Assembly (NCBI GenBank): GCA_910577925.1 | Contig: CAJTOI010000015.1 | Coordinates: 1 to 64,000 of the forward strand | Direction of reading: 5' to 3' | Source of the DNA: an uncultured Roseburia sp. | GTDB taxonomy: Bacteria > Bacillota > Clostridia > Lachnospirales > Lachnospiraceae | DNA length: 64,000 bases | In this document: positions 17,219 through 25,427 of the stretch, piece by piece | How the letters are laid out: each line of letters opens with the position of its first letter | How positions within the stretch are numbered: position 1 is the first letter of the stretch | Notes under the pieces: generated by a model | The model's input: the letters and a program-made list of their open reading frames with translations, nothing else | Told to the model about the DNA's origin: nothing | The model's database searches: none | Made by a program: the position numbers and the translations under genes

Positions 17219-17956
17219 TCAGAGTTTCTCTAATATAAATATATATTCATGTGCCAACATGAAAAATGCTCGCTCTTTTCCACGCCAGTAATCAGATGAA
17301 CTGCAATTATGCTGTTCTTTGATAATAATTTCCTTAAGTCTAAATTTTGCATCAACAAATTTTTGCATAGCATTCATTCCTAATGGCAAAACATATCCCT
17401 TCCTGCGTATGTCTCCGATCATAAAAGCGCAAATACCACCTTTTTTCAATACTCGAAAAGATTCTGCCGCAACTTTTCCCAATGCCTGTAAAAAATCCTC
17501 ATACTTTAAATGTGAAATATCGCCTGCAATATCCTTACTGTACCGTATAATATCTGCATATGGCGGATGCGTACATATTAAATCTATACTCTCATCTTTT
17601 ATAAATAGTAAATTGTTTGCATTCCCCTGTTTTATGAAAATTTTTGATACTTCTTGACATGTAAATTTAAGATTTGTGTTAGACAGCTTAATAGCATTTG
17701 AATTAATATCAACACCGATGGCATTCCTTCCTAATAGCTTTGCTTCAATCAATGTTGTTCCACTACCTAAGAATTGATCTAATATCCAATCATATTTTTT
17801 CGAATATCTCAGAATAATATTTCTGGGAATATATGGTGACCAATTGCCACGATATTTTCCTGAATGTGTAGCCCAACACCCCCGTTCCGGAAAAGACCAT
17901 ATTGTCGAATCTTCTAATTCGAATTTTTCGGGCGCTTCTTTTATAAAAATCCCCCC
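17219..17956 (-). pseudogene. orphan site-specific DNA methyltransferase with decayed 5' end
   Basis: The frame encodes WSFPERGCWATHSGKYRGNW, IPRNIILRYSKKYDWILDQF, LGSGTTLIEAKLLGRNAIGV and THPPYADIIRYS: an N-terminal recognition-type segment, an AdoMet-binding motif and a catalytic PPY motif of the amino-methyltransferase class. There is no ATG. The frame opens after a TAA at 17957-17959, and the first family-like residues (IKEAPEKFELEDS) begin at once. Upstream, other frames carry coding-like pieces (FLDKTAFGKYNIKK), and homopolymer runs of A6 and T5 could mark two frameshifts. The C-terminal half looks intact. It flanks the AlwI-type system and may be a former partner or a solitary methylase. 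Confidence 0.65.
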
Positions 17957-18131
17957 TTATCATTTTTTAATATTGTACTTTCCAAATGCCGTTTTGTCCA
18001 GAAAAATTTCAAATCACATCCACTGTCTTAGCCTGTAGTTTGATTTAAATAAGTTTGTCAAACCCCCGGGCGGAACAGCTTTCACACTGCACCTGCCCAG
18101 GGGCAGAGCAAGTGCGCAGGCACCTGCTCTG

Positions 18132-18608
18132 TTATCCCTCGATGGCGATATATTTCTTTTCCGGAACCGCCGGTTTTCTCGCCTCCATCTTCGGAACGCT
18201 CAGCTTTAATACCCCGTTTTCATACTTCGCATGAATATCTTCCTGCTTCACATCCTCGCCGACATAAAACGCTCTGCTCATGCTTCCCATATAGCGCTCC
18301 CTGCGGACGAACCTGCCGGTTCTCTCCTCTTTCTCGTCTCTGTCGAGCTTCTTTTCGGCACTGATTGCCAGATATCCGTTCTTTAACTCCAGTGAGAGCT
18401 CCTCCTTCTTAAATCCCGGCAGATCAATGTCCAATTCAAAATGGTCGCCGTGCTCCTGCACATCCGTCTTCATCATATTCGCTGTATGGTGTCCGTACAG
18501 TTCCCTCTGCGCTTTCTGCATCGCCCTGTCGTCAAATGTCGGGAATCCGAAAAAGTTACCAAAAAACTCGTCAAATAAATTTTCTCCAAAAATACTCGGT
18601 GTCATCAT
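18132..18608 (-). CDS. Hsp20-family small heat-shock protein
   Basis: ATP-independent chaperone that holds unfolding proteins. The 158-aa protein has a short variable N-terminus (MMTPSIFGENLFDEFFGNFF) and a full alpha-crystallin domain, with ELDIDLPGFKKEELSLELKN and the conserved AxxxNGVL motif as AKYENGVLKLSVPK. A GGAGCGATGAC ribosome region lies in front. The CIRCE operator immediately upstream indicates HrcA control. No strong terminator was seen after the gene; a hairpin-forming stretch lies at about 18106-18131. Confidence 0.93.
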   Translation of the reverse strand: MMTPSIFGENLFDEFFGNFFGFPTFDDRAMQKAQRELYGHHTANMMKTDVQEHGDHFELDIDLPGFKKEELSLELKNGYLAISAEKKLDRDEKEERTGRFVRRERYMGSMSRAFYVGEDVKQEDIHAKYENGVLKLSVPKMEARKPAVPEKKYIAIEG

Positions 18609-18638
18609 AAGTCATCGCTCCTTTCTTTTGATACTTAT

Positions 18639-18667
18639 GTTATAATACTATTATTAGCACTCGTCAA
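18639..18667 (-). promoter_or_regulatory. hsp20 promoter
   Basis: Minus-strand -35 box TTGACG (18662-18667), 17-base spacer and -10 box TATAAC (18639-18644). The -35 box lies inside the CIRCE element, so HrcA binding would block polymerase directly. Confidence 0.75.
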
Positions 18668-18680
18668 TAGTGAGTGCTAA
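18654..18680. promoter_or_regulatory. CIRCE operator (HrcA site)
   Basis: Exact consensus arms TTAGCACTC (18654-18662) and GAGTGCTAA (18672-18680) separated by 9 bases. This is the established HrcA repressor site of heat-shock genes; here it controls hsp20. Confidence 0.95.
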
Positions 18681-18713
18681 TAATTTCTGTGAATTTTTTG
18701 TGTCCTTCTTAAT

Positions 18714-19361
18714 TTACCGCACATTGCAGATTTTTATGTATAACGCTCCCAATGTTTGCAGCGGATACGTTGTCTGCGGATTTGCGGCCGCCTGACCGAT
18801 CCCCGCGCTTTCAAATCCTCCTGCGGCGGCCGCTGCGATTCCCGCGTCGGCATCCTCCACAACCAGACAATCCGAAGCGTCTAACCCCAGGTACGCCGCG
18901 GCTTTTAAAAACACCTCCGGATGCGGCTTTGAATGTGTAATATTTGTCCCGTCACTGACTGCGTCGAAAAAATCACTCAGTCCCAGACGCTCCAGAATCA
19001 GTTTTGTGTTCCTGCTTGAGGACCCGATCGCAAGCTTACAGCCTGCCTGCCGCAGCAGATCTAAGGTTTCTTTGACTTCCTCCGTCAAATCCGCGGGCGT
19101 CATCTGACGCAGCAACTCCACATACCGCCCGTTTTTCTTTTCCGCGAGCGCCTGCTTTTCCGCGGCGGAATATGTGCGCTCCGCACGTTCCAGAATAATG
19201 TCCAGGCTCTCCGTGCGGCTGACGCCTCTGAGCCGCTCGTTAATCGTCTCGTCAAAATAGACGCCGGCCAAATCCGTCGTCTCCTTCCACGCCTGATAAT
19301 GATACCGGTCCGTATGGCAGATCACGCCGTCCAGATCAAAAATAATGCCCTTGTATCTCAT
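18714..19361 (-). CDS. pgmB: beta-phosphoglucomutase-like HAD phosphomutase
   Basis: Probably interconverts beta-glucose 1-phosphate and glucose 6-phosphate. The 215-aa protein starts MRYKGIIFDLDGVICHTDRY with the Asp nucleophile and second Asp of HAD enzymes. It also has IGSSSRNTKLILERLGL, SKPHPEVFLKAAAYLG and VVEDADAGIAAA, which match beta-phosphoglucomutases. The ATG at 19361 has GAGGGG upstream. It is the last gene of the tannase operon, 28 bases after the GH3 gene. A generic HAD phosphatase is possible, but the D-x-D-G-V with downstream HYxAWK pattern favours PGM. Confidence 0.82.
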   Translation of the reverse strand: MRYKGIIFDLDGVICHTDRYHYQAWKETTDLAGVYFDETINERLRGVSRTESLDIILERAERTYSAAEKQALAEKKNGRYVELLRQMTPADLTEEVKETLDLLRQAGCKLAIGSSSRNTKLILERLGLSDFFDAVSDGTNITHSKPHPEVFLKAAAYLGLDASDCLVVEDADAGIAAAAAGGFESAGIGQAAANPQTTYPLQTLGALYIKICNVR

Positions 19362-19389
19362 TGTATTTTCCCCTCTCTTCCGAACTTTT

Positions 19390-21042
19390 TCACAGTCTTG
19401 TATCAGGCAGGCCGCAGAACGCGTCCACCGGGCTGATTCCCTGAAATTCGCTTTCCCCGAGCAGCTTTTCGACGACCGCCTCCACCGTATCTTTCGTCGC
19501 AGTGTAGGCATTGATATAGGTTTTGGCTCTCGGCACATCCTGCAGATGGTACGGATTTGCAAAGGAGACGAAAATACAGTCCTCCTCTCCGAGGAAACGC
19601 GGAATATCCAGCGCATGCTTTTCGCACCAGTGAATGCGCACCTCCGTCTGATTGCTCGCCTGCTCATAATTTGCAAGATACAGGGTAAGTCTGCGCTTCG
19701 GCAGATTCATGCAGCCGTGCAGATCATCCTCGTACGGATCGTAATACTCCACCGCAAAGCCCCTTTTGCACAAAAGCTCCCGCATCGTCTCCCGGATACT
19801 CCCTTCCGGAGTTTTATCCTTTCCAAGCGAAATCAGGCGGACGGAATCATAATTTTCTCTTGTCACAGGCAGCACATGCGGAGCGGTATTTTTCACCAGC
19901 GTCACCGCTTTCTGTGCGCATTCCCGGCGCCAGCGCAGCGCCTCTATGAGCTCCTCGCCTCGTCCTTTTGCCGCATTTCTTTTGCAGACGCAGGCTTTTA
20001 AGGCAAGAATCCGCTCCACCGCCTCGTCCAGCCGTCCCTCCGTCAAAAGCCCGTTTTCCAATGCATCCAGCAAAATGGCGTAATCCTCCGCAAAATCCGT
20101 GTCAAATACAATCATGTCGCACCCCGCCATAACGGACGCGGGCAGCGCGTTTTTCCGCTCCGCGGCCATACAGTAGCCGCCCATAATCGTCGCATCCGTT
20201 GTGATCACGCCGTTAAACCCAAACCGCTCCCGCAAAACTCCGGTCAGAAGTTCTCTGCATAAGGAGGCGGGCAGACACTCCTCAAAGGCAAGTTCCGGGT
20301 TGATGTCACGCGCAACGCCTGCCTGCACAATATGTCCCGCCATGATACTCATAAGGTCATGTTCAATCAGATTCTTATAAATCATTCCATATGAGGCATA
20401 CCAGTCCTCCGCCGGCAGACTGTTGTAGGTCGGATGCAGATGCTGATCTCTGAAATCCACGCCGTCCCCGGGGAAATGCTTCGCGCAGGCCGCCATCCCG
20501 CAGCTCTGCATGGTTCTGACATAGATTTCCGTATCCCGTTTCACCCGCTCTTTATCGCTGCCGTAGCTTCGCACATTCGTAATCGGATTGCGGTAATTGA
20601 GATCCAGATCGCACACCGGGGAAAAGCTCCAGTTAATTCCCGCGCGCCGACCCTCCACAGCGCATACTTTTGCAAATTTCTCCACCATCTCATCGTCATC
20701 CGCCGCGCTCACCATCATCGGCCACCCGAACAGAGTGAAATCGCTTGCTGCGCCCGCTCCGCCCTCCTCGAGATTGGCCGCCTTTAAAAGCGGCACCTCC
20801 GCCGCCTCATCGAGCGCCTGATATTTCTTTCGGATTTCCTCCGCCGCCTCCGGGCGGAACAAGACGCCTCCGACTTTGCCTTCCCGGACCAAGCCGGTCA
20901 GTTCTTCCTCCGTGTAGTCACCGCCCATCACGCAAAAAAGCTGTCCGATCTTCTGCTCCCGCGTCAATTTGTCCCTGGTCTCCCTGACCCATTTTTCCTC
21001 TTCTTCGTCCAGATAAAAAGGCCTTTTCCTTACATCAACCAT
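19390..21042 (-). CDS. GH3-family beta-glycosidase or phosphorylase, NagZ-like
   Basis: Cytosolic (no signal peptide) 550-aa GH3 protein. It has CAKHFPGDG (188-194), the nucleophile Asp283 in NGVITTDA and a C-terminal Rossmann-like domain. An Asp-Gln-His at 199-201 (RDQHLHP) corresponds to the Asp/His dyad that acts as acid/base in NagZ-type GH3 enzymes. That dyad is used by both hydrolases and GH3 phosphorylases. The start ATG at 21042 has GGAGGAG and overlaps the LpdD-like gene by 13 bases. A beta-phosphoglucomutase follows. I infer action on a glucoside released during tannin breakdown; the actual substrate is unknown. Confidence 0.82.
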   Translation of the reverse strand: MVDVRKRPFYLDEEEEKWVRETRDKLTREQKIGQLFCVMGGDYTEEELTGLVREGKVGGVLFRPEAAEEIRKKYQALDEAAEVPLLKAANLEEGGAGAASDFTLFGWPMMVSAADDDEMVEKFAKVCAVEGRRAGINWSFSPVCDLDLNYRNPITNVRSYGSDKERVKRDTEIYVRTMQSCGMAACAKHFPGDGVDFRDQHLHPTYNSLPAEDWYASYGMIYKNLIEHDLMSIMAGHIVQAGVARDINPELAFEECLPASLCRELLTGVLRERFGFNGVITTDATIMGGYCMAAERKNALPASVMAGCDMIVFDTDFAEDYAILLDALENGLLTEGRLDEAVERILALKACVCKRNAAKGRGEELIEALRWRRECAQKAVTLVKNTAPHVLPVTRENYDSVRLISLGKDKTPEGSIRETMRELLCKRGFAVEYYDPYEDDLHGCMNLPKRRLTLYLANYEQASNQTEVRIHWCEKHALDIPRFLGEEDCIFVSFANPYHLQDVPRAKTYINAYTATKDTVEAVVEKLLGESEFQGISPVDAFCGLPDTRL

Positions 21043-21398
21043 TCCAGCTCCTCCTCTGTCAGCTGCCTGACTGCGTCCATAAGTTCCCGTATCTGCTCCT
21101 CCGTAATTCCGTCCGCATGAAAGCCGCCCGTGCATACCGCAACGGAATTTTTCTTTTTTGCTGCCGCCTCCGCAAGCTGCCTGCAGAGATACTCATCCTT
21201 ATGCCCCGTCACATTCAGCACGGAGGACGTCACGCTGACCGCCTCCGGGTCGCGCAGGGAAGGGCGCGGCGCGGCGAGCACCACGCACCCGATATGCGGC
21301 CGCCCGCCGCCGCTGACACAAATGCAGCATTCCTCTCCGATTTGAATACTTTCCACCGTAAGTTCCGCAAATGACAGCCGCTTTCTCGCTTTTCCCAT
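21030..21398 (-). CDS. LpdD-like protein (prenylated-flavin decarboxylase accessory)
   Basis: A 122-aa protein with SGGGRPHIGCVVLAAPRPSL, VTSSVLNVTGHKDEYLC and VAVCTGGFHADGITEEQI, the pattern of the LpdD family found with gallate decarboxylase LpdC and flavin prenyltransferase LpdB. LpdD-type proteins are regarded as helpers or small subunits for UbiD-family decarboxylases. Here it is between a tannase and a GH3 gene, some 7 kb from the UbiD/UbiX pair, but under the same operator type. The stop overlaps the GH3 start. Family assignment is from memory of the motif, not a search. Confidence 0.75.
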   Translation of the reverse strand: MGKARKRLSFAELTVESIQIGEECCICVSGGGRPHIGCVVLAAPRPSLRDPEAVSVTSSVLNVTGHKDEYLCRQLAEAAAKKKNSVAVCTGGFHADGITEEQIRELMDAVRQLTEEELEWLM

Positions 21399-21422
21399 CG
21401 CCGTGCCCTCCCTTTTGCTTTC

Positions 21423-23150
21423 TCACACGATACGCTCGATCCAGTCAATCACTTCTCCCGCATAATCCGCCTCGCTGTGCGGCTGTTCCCACACAAGCCG
21501 GTAGTCCGTGTCGACTCCCGCCTGCGCAAGCTTTAACGCCAGCGTCATACTGACTGAAAACGCGGTGTCGGCGTCGCTTGCCCCAACCCGGATCCTGCAG
21601 TATTTTGCAGTGTCGCTCTTTTCTTTTGTCCCGATATAGCGGAGCGGATTGATAAGGGAAATCCGCTCTTCAAGCTCTTTGTCACCCCGGACGGCTGCGT
21701 ACGCCTCATAGTATTTTGCGTATTCGTCCGGAAACCGTTCTTTTAATTCCCCGATCGCATCCGCGATTGCAGCGTTAAAATGCATGCGCGGCTGCTCGGG
21801 CGTGCCGAACACCTTATTCTCACCGTTCCCGTTTTTCAGCGCGTCGAAAGACGTGCACGGCTTCATCCTTCTGCGGTGATACAGCACATAGGTGTCCAGA
21901 TCTTTTATGACGGCCTCATTCCCGTCCCAGGCGAGCCACGCCGACTTATCCTTTCCTCTTACCTCCGTCATCGGCGGTTCAAACGGCCGGTAAGGCGCTC
22001 CCTTCGGCGGGCGGGAAACCATGTCCCCGAGCGACGGCGGCGCGGGCGGCTCCCCCGGCCCTCCTCCCATCCGAGGTCTCTGCAGCGCAACTCCCGGGCC
22101 CGCGTGTCCCTGCATCAAATCCGCTTTATCCGGTTTCCCGGGCCCGTCCGGCGGCGCCGGAACCTTACAGGTATAATTTCCGGACAAATAGTCCTCCACG
22201 GAGTATTGCTCCGGCAGTTCTCCCTTTTGCAGCTTCGCGAGATAAATGCCGGCCGCCTCGTTTAATTTTCCCATCAGATAGTCGTAGCCGCTGCCGCTCC
22301 GCCCGTCCTCGCGCAGGAAAAGGAGCTCCCCGTTATCCGGATTAACCAGCTTTAAGCCGTTAAAATAAGTTATATAAGCGTCTTTTAATTTTTCTGACAG
22401 CGCCTCCTCAAACGGCGTCATCACCACGGCTTCTCCGGCCGGGGAAGCCTCGTTCTCCTTATCCGCCGCAAACTGCCACTCATAGGCGAGATCCGCATTC
22501 TCCAGATCGACAATCGGGCAGTAAATCTGCGCGGCATACACCGCGTCGCTCTCCTCCATAAATGCCCCGTTCTCTTCCAGATAAGAAGCAAAGCGCTCGT
22601 TATTTCCCGTCACCGCAAGAAGCGCGGACATTGCGCCCCCCGCACTCCAGCCCGCGGAAATCATCTTTTCCATATCCCCGGGGATACTTGCCCTATTATG
22701 TCTGAGAAAGCGGATTGCCGTCTTTAAGTCGACCAGTGTGGCCGGTGATTTTCCGCAGAGCTTCCCCGCGGCATCTCTCGACTCATGCCCCCTGCACCCG
22801 CAGGACACATAGACGTAGCCCTGTTTTAAATACGGATGCGCATAGCACCTCGGGCCGTCCAGCCATACATGCGGCATCTGCATATAGCCGGCCGAATTAT
22901 TTTCAAAGATAACCGGAACTGTTTTTGCGGTATACCCGTTCATTTCCCCTGCCGGGTCCGTCTCTCCTGCCGCTTTCATATAGGGCTTCGGAACAAAAAT
23001 GCTCAGCCGCTGAAATTTCGGCGTCGTCGCCTTTTTGGTGTACAGAATATCCTCCAGACACCAGCAATCGTACGTTTCGTCAAAGGTCCATGCCCCTTTG
23101 CAGTCCGCAAGTTCCATCGTCTTATTTGTAATCGGAATATTGTCAAACAT
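21423..23150 (-). CDS. subtype-B bacterial tannase (tannin acyl hydrolase)
   Basis: Hydrolyses galloyl esters to gallate. The 575-aa alpha/beta hydrolase has the nucleophile Ser169 in SAGWSAGGAMSALLA, the Asp in RVGASDADTAFS (about 526-528) and the His in WEQPHSEADY (about 558). The order and surroundings match Lactobacillus plantarum tannase, including AIYCPI-like AQIYCPIVDLENADLAYEWQ and the INPLRYI..CRIRVGASD region. No signal peptide is seen, so it acts inside the cell on imported esters. A Pro/Gly-rich insert (about 330-400) is unusual and is probably a surface loop. It lies 17 bases from an esterase and 24 from the LpdD-like gene. Confidence 0.85.
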   Translation of the reverse strand: MFDNIPITNKTMELADCKGAWTFDETYDCWCLEDILYTKKATTPKFQRLSIFVPKPYMKAAGETDPAGEMNGYTAKTVPVIFENNSAGYMQMPHVWLDGPRCYAHPYLKQGYVYVSCGCRGHESRDAAGKLCGKSPATLVDLKTAIRFLRHNRASIPGDMEKMISAGWSAGGAMSALLAVTGNNERFASYLEENGAFMEESDAVYAAQIYCPIVDLENADLAYEWQFAADKENEASPAGEAVVMTPFEEALSEKLKDAYITYFNGLKLVNPDNGELLFLREDGRSGSGYDYLMGKLNEAAGIYLAKLQKGELPEQYSVEDYLSGNYTCKVPAPPDGPGKPDKADLMQGHAGPGVALQRPRMGGGPGEPPAPPSLGDMVSRPPKGAPYRPFEPPMTEVRGKDKSAWLAWDGNEAVIKDLDTYVLYHRRRMKPCTSFDALKNGNGENKVFGTPEQPRMHFNAAIADAIGELKERFPDEYAKYYEAYAAVRGDKELEERISLINPLRYIGTKEKSDTAKYCRIRVGASDADTAFSVSMTLALKLAQAGVDTDYRLVWEQPHSEADYAGEVIDWIERIV

Positions 23151-23167
23151 CTGTTTTTCCTCCTTCC

Positions 23168-24496
23168 TTATTGCAGCGATTCCTTCAGAAATGCAAATAC
23201 CTGCGCCAGATTCTCTTCGGTATAAAACAGAGGATCCTCGTGGCCCGCCCCTTCAATCAGAGAGAAGCGCAAATTCTCCTCCCCGATTACTTCCGCAAGT
23301 TTTCCGGCAAAATTTTCGGACTGCGTATACGGCACCCGTACGTCGGAATCGCCCGCCTGCACCCACGCGTGCAGTGAGAAATCTGCGGGAAGCTGATCCA
23401 GATAAGTTCCCCACCAGGTCGTATAAGCGGCCTCTTTGTCCGCTCCGATCGGCTGCCCGAGGAATGCGCTCTCAAAAGAATCTCCGGACGAAGTGGCCGT
23501 ATCCGTGATGCCCATGGAGACGTACTCCTCGTCCATCGTATAAAATTCCACCGGCCCATAGAAATCTACCAGAGCTGCCACACGGGAGGACTGCTCCGAA
23601 TTTTCGGTGACATCGCCGTTTAAATCCGCCTCCGGGGTCAGCGCCGTCATCAGAGAAAGGTACGCGCCGGCCGATTCTCCCCAGATTACAATCCGCTCCG
23701 CGTCAATGCCGTACTCCGCCGCATTCGCTCTCAAATAGCGGACCGCCGCCTTCACGTCAGACAGCGCAGCCGGAAACACCGCCTCTGTGGACTTGCGGTA
23801 ATCAACGCTGGCCACCACATAGCCGGCCCCGGTTCCCGCCTCAATCACCGGCCAGATGATCTCCATCGTCTGGCTGCCGAACTTAAATCCTCCGCCATGT
23901 ACCAGCACAATTACCGGCTTCGCGCCCTCCGTATCCTCCGGCAGATAAATGTCCATGACCTGCGATTCGGAATCATCGGCATAGGCAACCGATTCGTAAT
24001 CCGCGCTTTCGCCTCCCGCGCTGCCGCCCGGCGCCGCAGAGCCCGTTTCCGCACCGACAGGCAGAAACGTTCCGTCCCACGAAACGCTGCACACACAGGT
24101 ACCGTCCGCATCAAACATGGGCGACAGGGGCATCGAACCCGTATCGCTCTCCCGAATGGTCACGGTATACCGATCGTCCGCAAAGGTGTATGAACAGGTA
24201 TACGTTGTGTCGCCCATCATTTCGTTCGGCTCAAACAGCGTACACTCCCCCTCGCCGGTAAAAGTCAGTTGCCATGCGGTAGTAAATCCAAACGCTTCAT
24301 TCTTTTCCTCGTAAATATAGGTATTGCCGATCACGTCCGTCGACTCCGCGCCCCCCGTCGGGGACGCTTCGGTCATATCGGCGCTTTCCGTCGGGGACAC
24401 CTCGCCGATATCCGCGCTCTCTGCCGCCTGCTTACCGCAGGCAGACATACTTACACAAAATGCCGAAACCAAAAGAAACAAATAAAATCGTCTCAT
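23168..24496 (-). CDS. lipoprotein with C-terminal alpha/beta-hydrolase (esterase) domain
   Basis: Predicted surface-anchored carboxylesterase. The N-terminus MRRFYLFLLVSAFCVSMSAC is a signal peptide ending in a lipobox-like MSAC. A low-complexity linker with two similar SPT-rich units follows, then a beta-rich domain (about 55-150), and a BD-FAE/acetylesterase-type hydrolase domain from about 165. The hydrolase shows VHGGGFKFG (oxyanion), Ser in WGESAGAYL, Asp in AGDSDVRVP and His in GAGHEDP. The 442-aa protein is the only secreted member of the tannase operon, suggesting removal of acyl or galloyl groups outside the cell before import. Confidence 0.85.
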   Translation of the reverse strand: MRRFYLFLLVSAFCVSMSACGKQAAESADIGEVSPTESADMTEASPTGGAESTDVIGNTYIYEEKNEAFGFTTAWQLTFTGEGECTLFEPNEMMGDTTYTCSYTFADDRYTVTIRESDTGSMPLSPMFDADGTCVCSVSWDGTFLPVGAETGSAAPGGSAGGESADYESVAYADDSESQVMDIYLPEDTEGAKPVIVLVHGGGFKFGSQTMEIIWPVIEAGTGAGYVVASVDYRKSTEAVFPAALSDVKAAVRYLRANAAEYGIDAERIVIWGESAGAYLSLMTALTPEADLNGDVTENSEQSSRVAALVDFYGPVEFYTMDEEYVSMGITDTATSSGDSFESAFLGQPIGADKEAAYTTWWGTYLDQLPADFSLHAWVQAGDSDVRVPYTQSENFAGKLAEVIGEENLRFSLIEGAGHEDPLFYTEENLAQVFAFLKESLQ

Positions 24497-24517
24497 ATCT
24501 CACCTCTCCGTCCCGCC

Positions 24518-25399
24518 TCACAGATATCTGTCGATAAAATTCCAGAGTAGCTCCATATTTTCCTCTGACCCGTACTGTTTATCCTCATGGTCCGCGGTCG
24601 GAAGCGTCGTAAACTCAACCGTCGCCTCCGGCTGCTTTTGCCTGATTGCATCTACAAGCATTTCGGACTGCTGATACGGCACAAGCCGGTCCATCTGTCC
24701 GTGCTGCACCAGAAGCGGCGCCATATTCGAATTAATCCAGGTAATCGGGCTTGCCTGCGCCACATACGCTTTCTCCAACGTCTGCAGCGCGCCTCCCAGA
24801 TAACTGCTCTCCGGCGAATCCGGCTCGTCGTGGTTCGCAAAACTGATTTTGTTTTCCCGCGCCTGCTCATCCATCACCTCAAACGAAACCGGGCCAAACT
24901 GGTCTACCGCTACATTGACATGGCAGTCTCCGGTAAAGCTATTCCCCTCCTCACCCGGAAACGCTCCGTTCGGAACATTCATTCCCAGAATTGCGCTTAA
25001 GTTTCCTCCGGCCGAACCTCCGATGACGCCGATGTGCGCCGCGTCCAGCCGGTACGCTTGTGCATGCGTCCGCGCAAAGCGGATTGCCTCCCGGCAGTCC
25101 AGCACTGCCGCCGGAAAGACTGCCTCGCGGCTCAGCCGGTACTCGATGGAGCCTACCGCGATTCCCTTTTTCAGAAACTTTAAATAGGTATCCATGTGAT
25201 CGTCCCGCTTGTCGCCGATGGCAAATCCGCCTCCGTGAATGTGGAACAGCACCGGAAACGGCCCGTCCCCCTCCTCCGGAAGATAGATATCCATCCGCTG
25301 GTTCGGCGACTCCTGCGCATACGCCACATCCAGATATTTTCGTTTTACCCAGCCGATATCCGCCATCGGCGGTTTCTCCGGCATCACTCTTTTTTCCAT
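24518..25399 (-). CDS. cytosolic alpha/beta-hydrolase (acetylesterase/feruloyl-esterase-like)
   Basis: A 293-aa esterase of the HSL/BD-FAE type with IHGGGFAIGD (oxyanion hole), Ser in IGGSAGGNLSA, Asp in HGQMDRLVP and His in PTADHEDK. It is a homologue of the domain in the neighbouring lipoprotein but lacks a signal peptide. I chose the ATG at 25399 (MEKRVMPEKPP) because of GGAGG upstream; the frame continues further without good ribosome sites. It follows the GPH transporter by 28 bases. Its likely job is de-esterification of imported polyphenol or acylated sugar esters. Confidence 0.82.
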   Translation of the reverse strand: MEKRVMPEKPPMADIGWVKRKYLDVAYAQESPNQRMDIYLPEEGDGPFPVLFHIHGGGFAIGDKRDDHMDTYLKFLKKGIAVGSIEYRLSREAVFPAAVLDCREAIRFARTHAQAYRLDAAHIGVIGGSAGGNLSAILGMNVPNGAFPGEEGNSFTGDCHVNVAVDQFGPVSFEVMDEQARENKISFANHDEPDSPESSYLGGALQTLEKAYVAQASPITWINSNMAPLLVQHGQMDRLVPYQQSEMLVDAIRQKQPEATVEFTTLPTADHEDKQYGSEENMELLWNFIDRYL

Positions 25400-25427
25400 A
25401 CTTCTCTTTTCCTCCATATCTGTTACA

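Noticed and set aside
18106..18131. Hairpin after hsp20 as an intrinsic terminator
   Set aside because: The AGAGCA/TGCTCT stem has an internal mismatch and no T-run follows on the minus strand, so it was not listed as a terminator.
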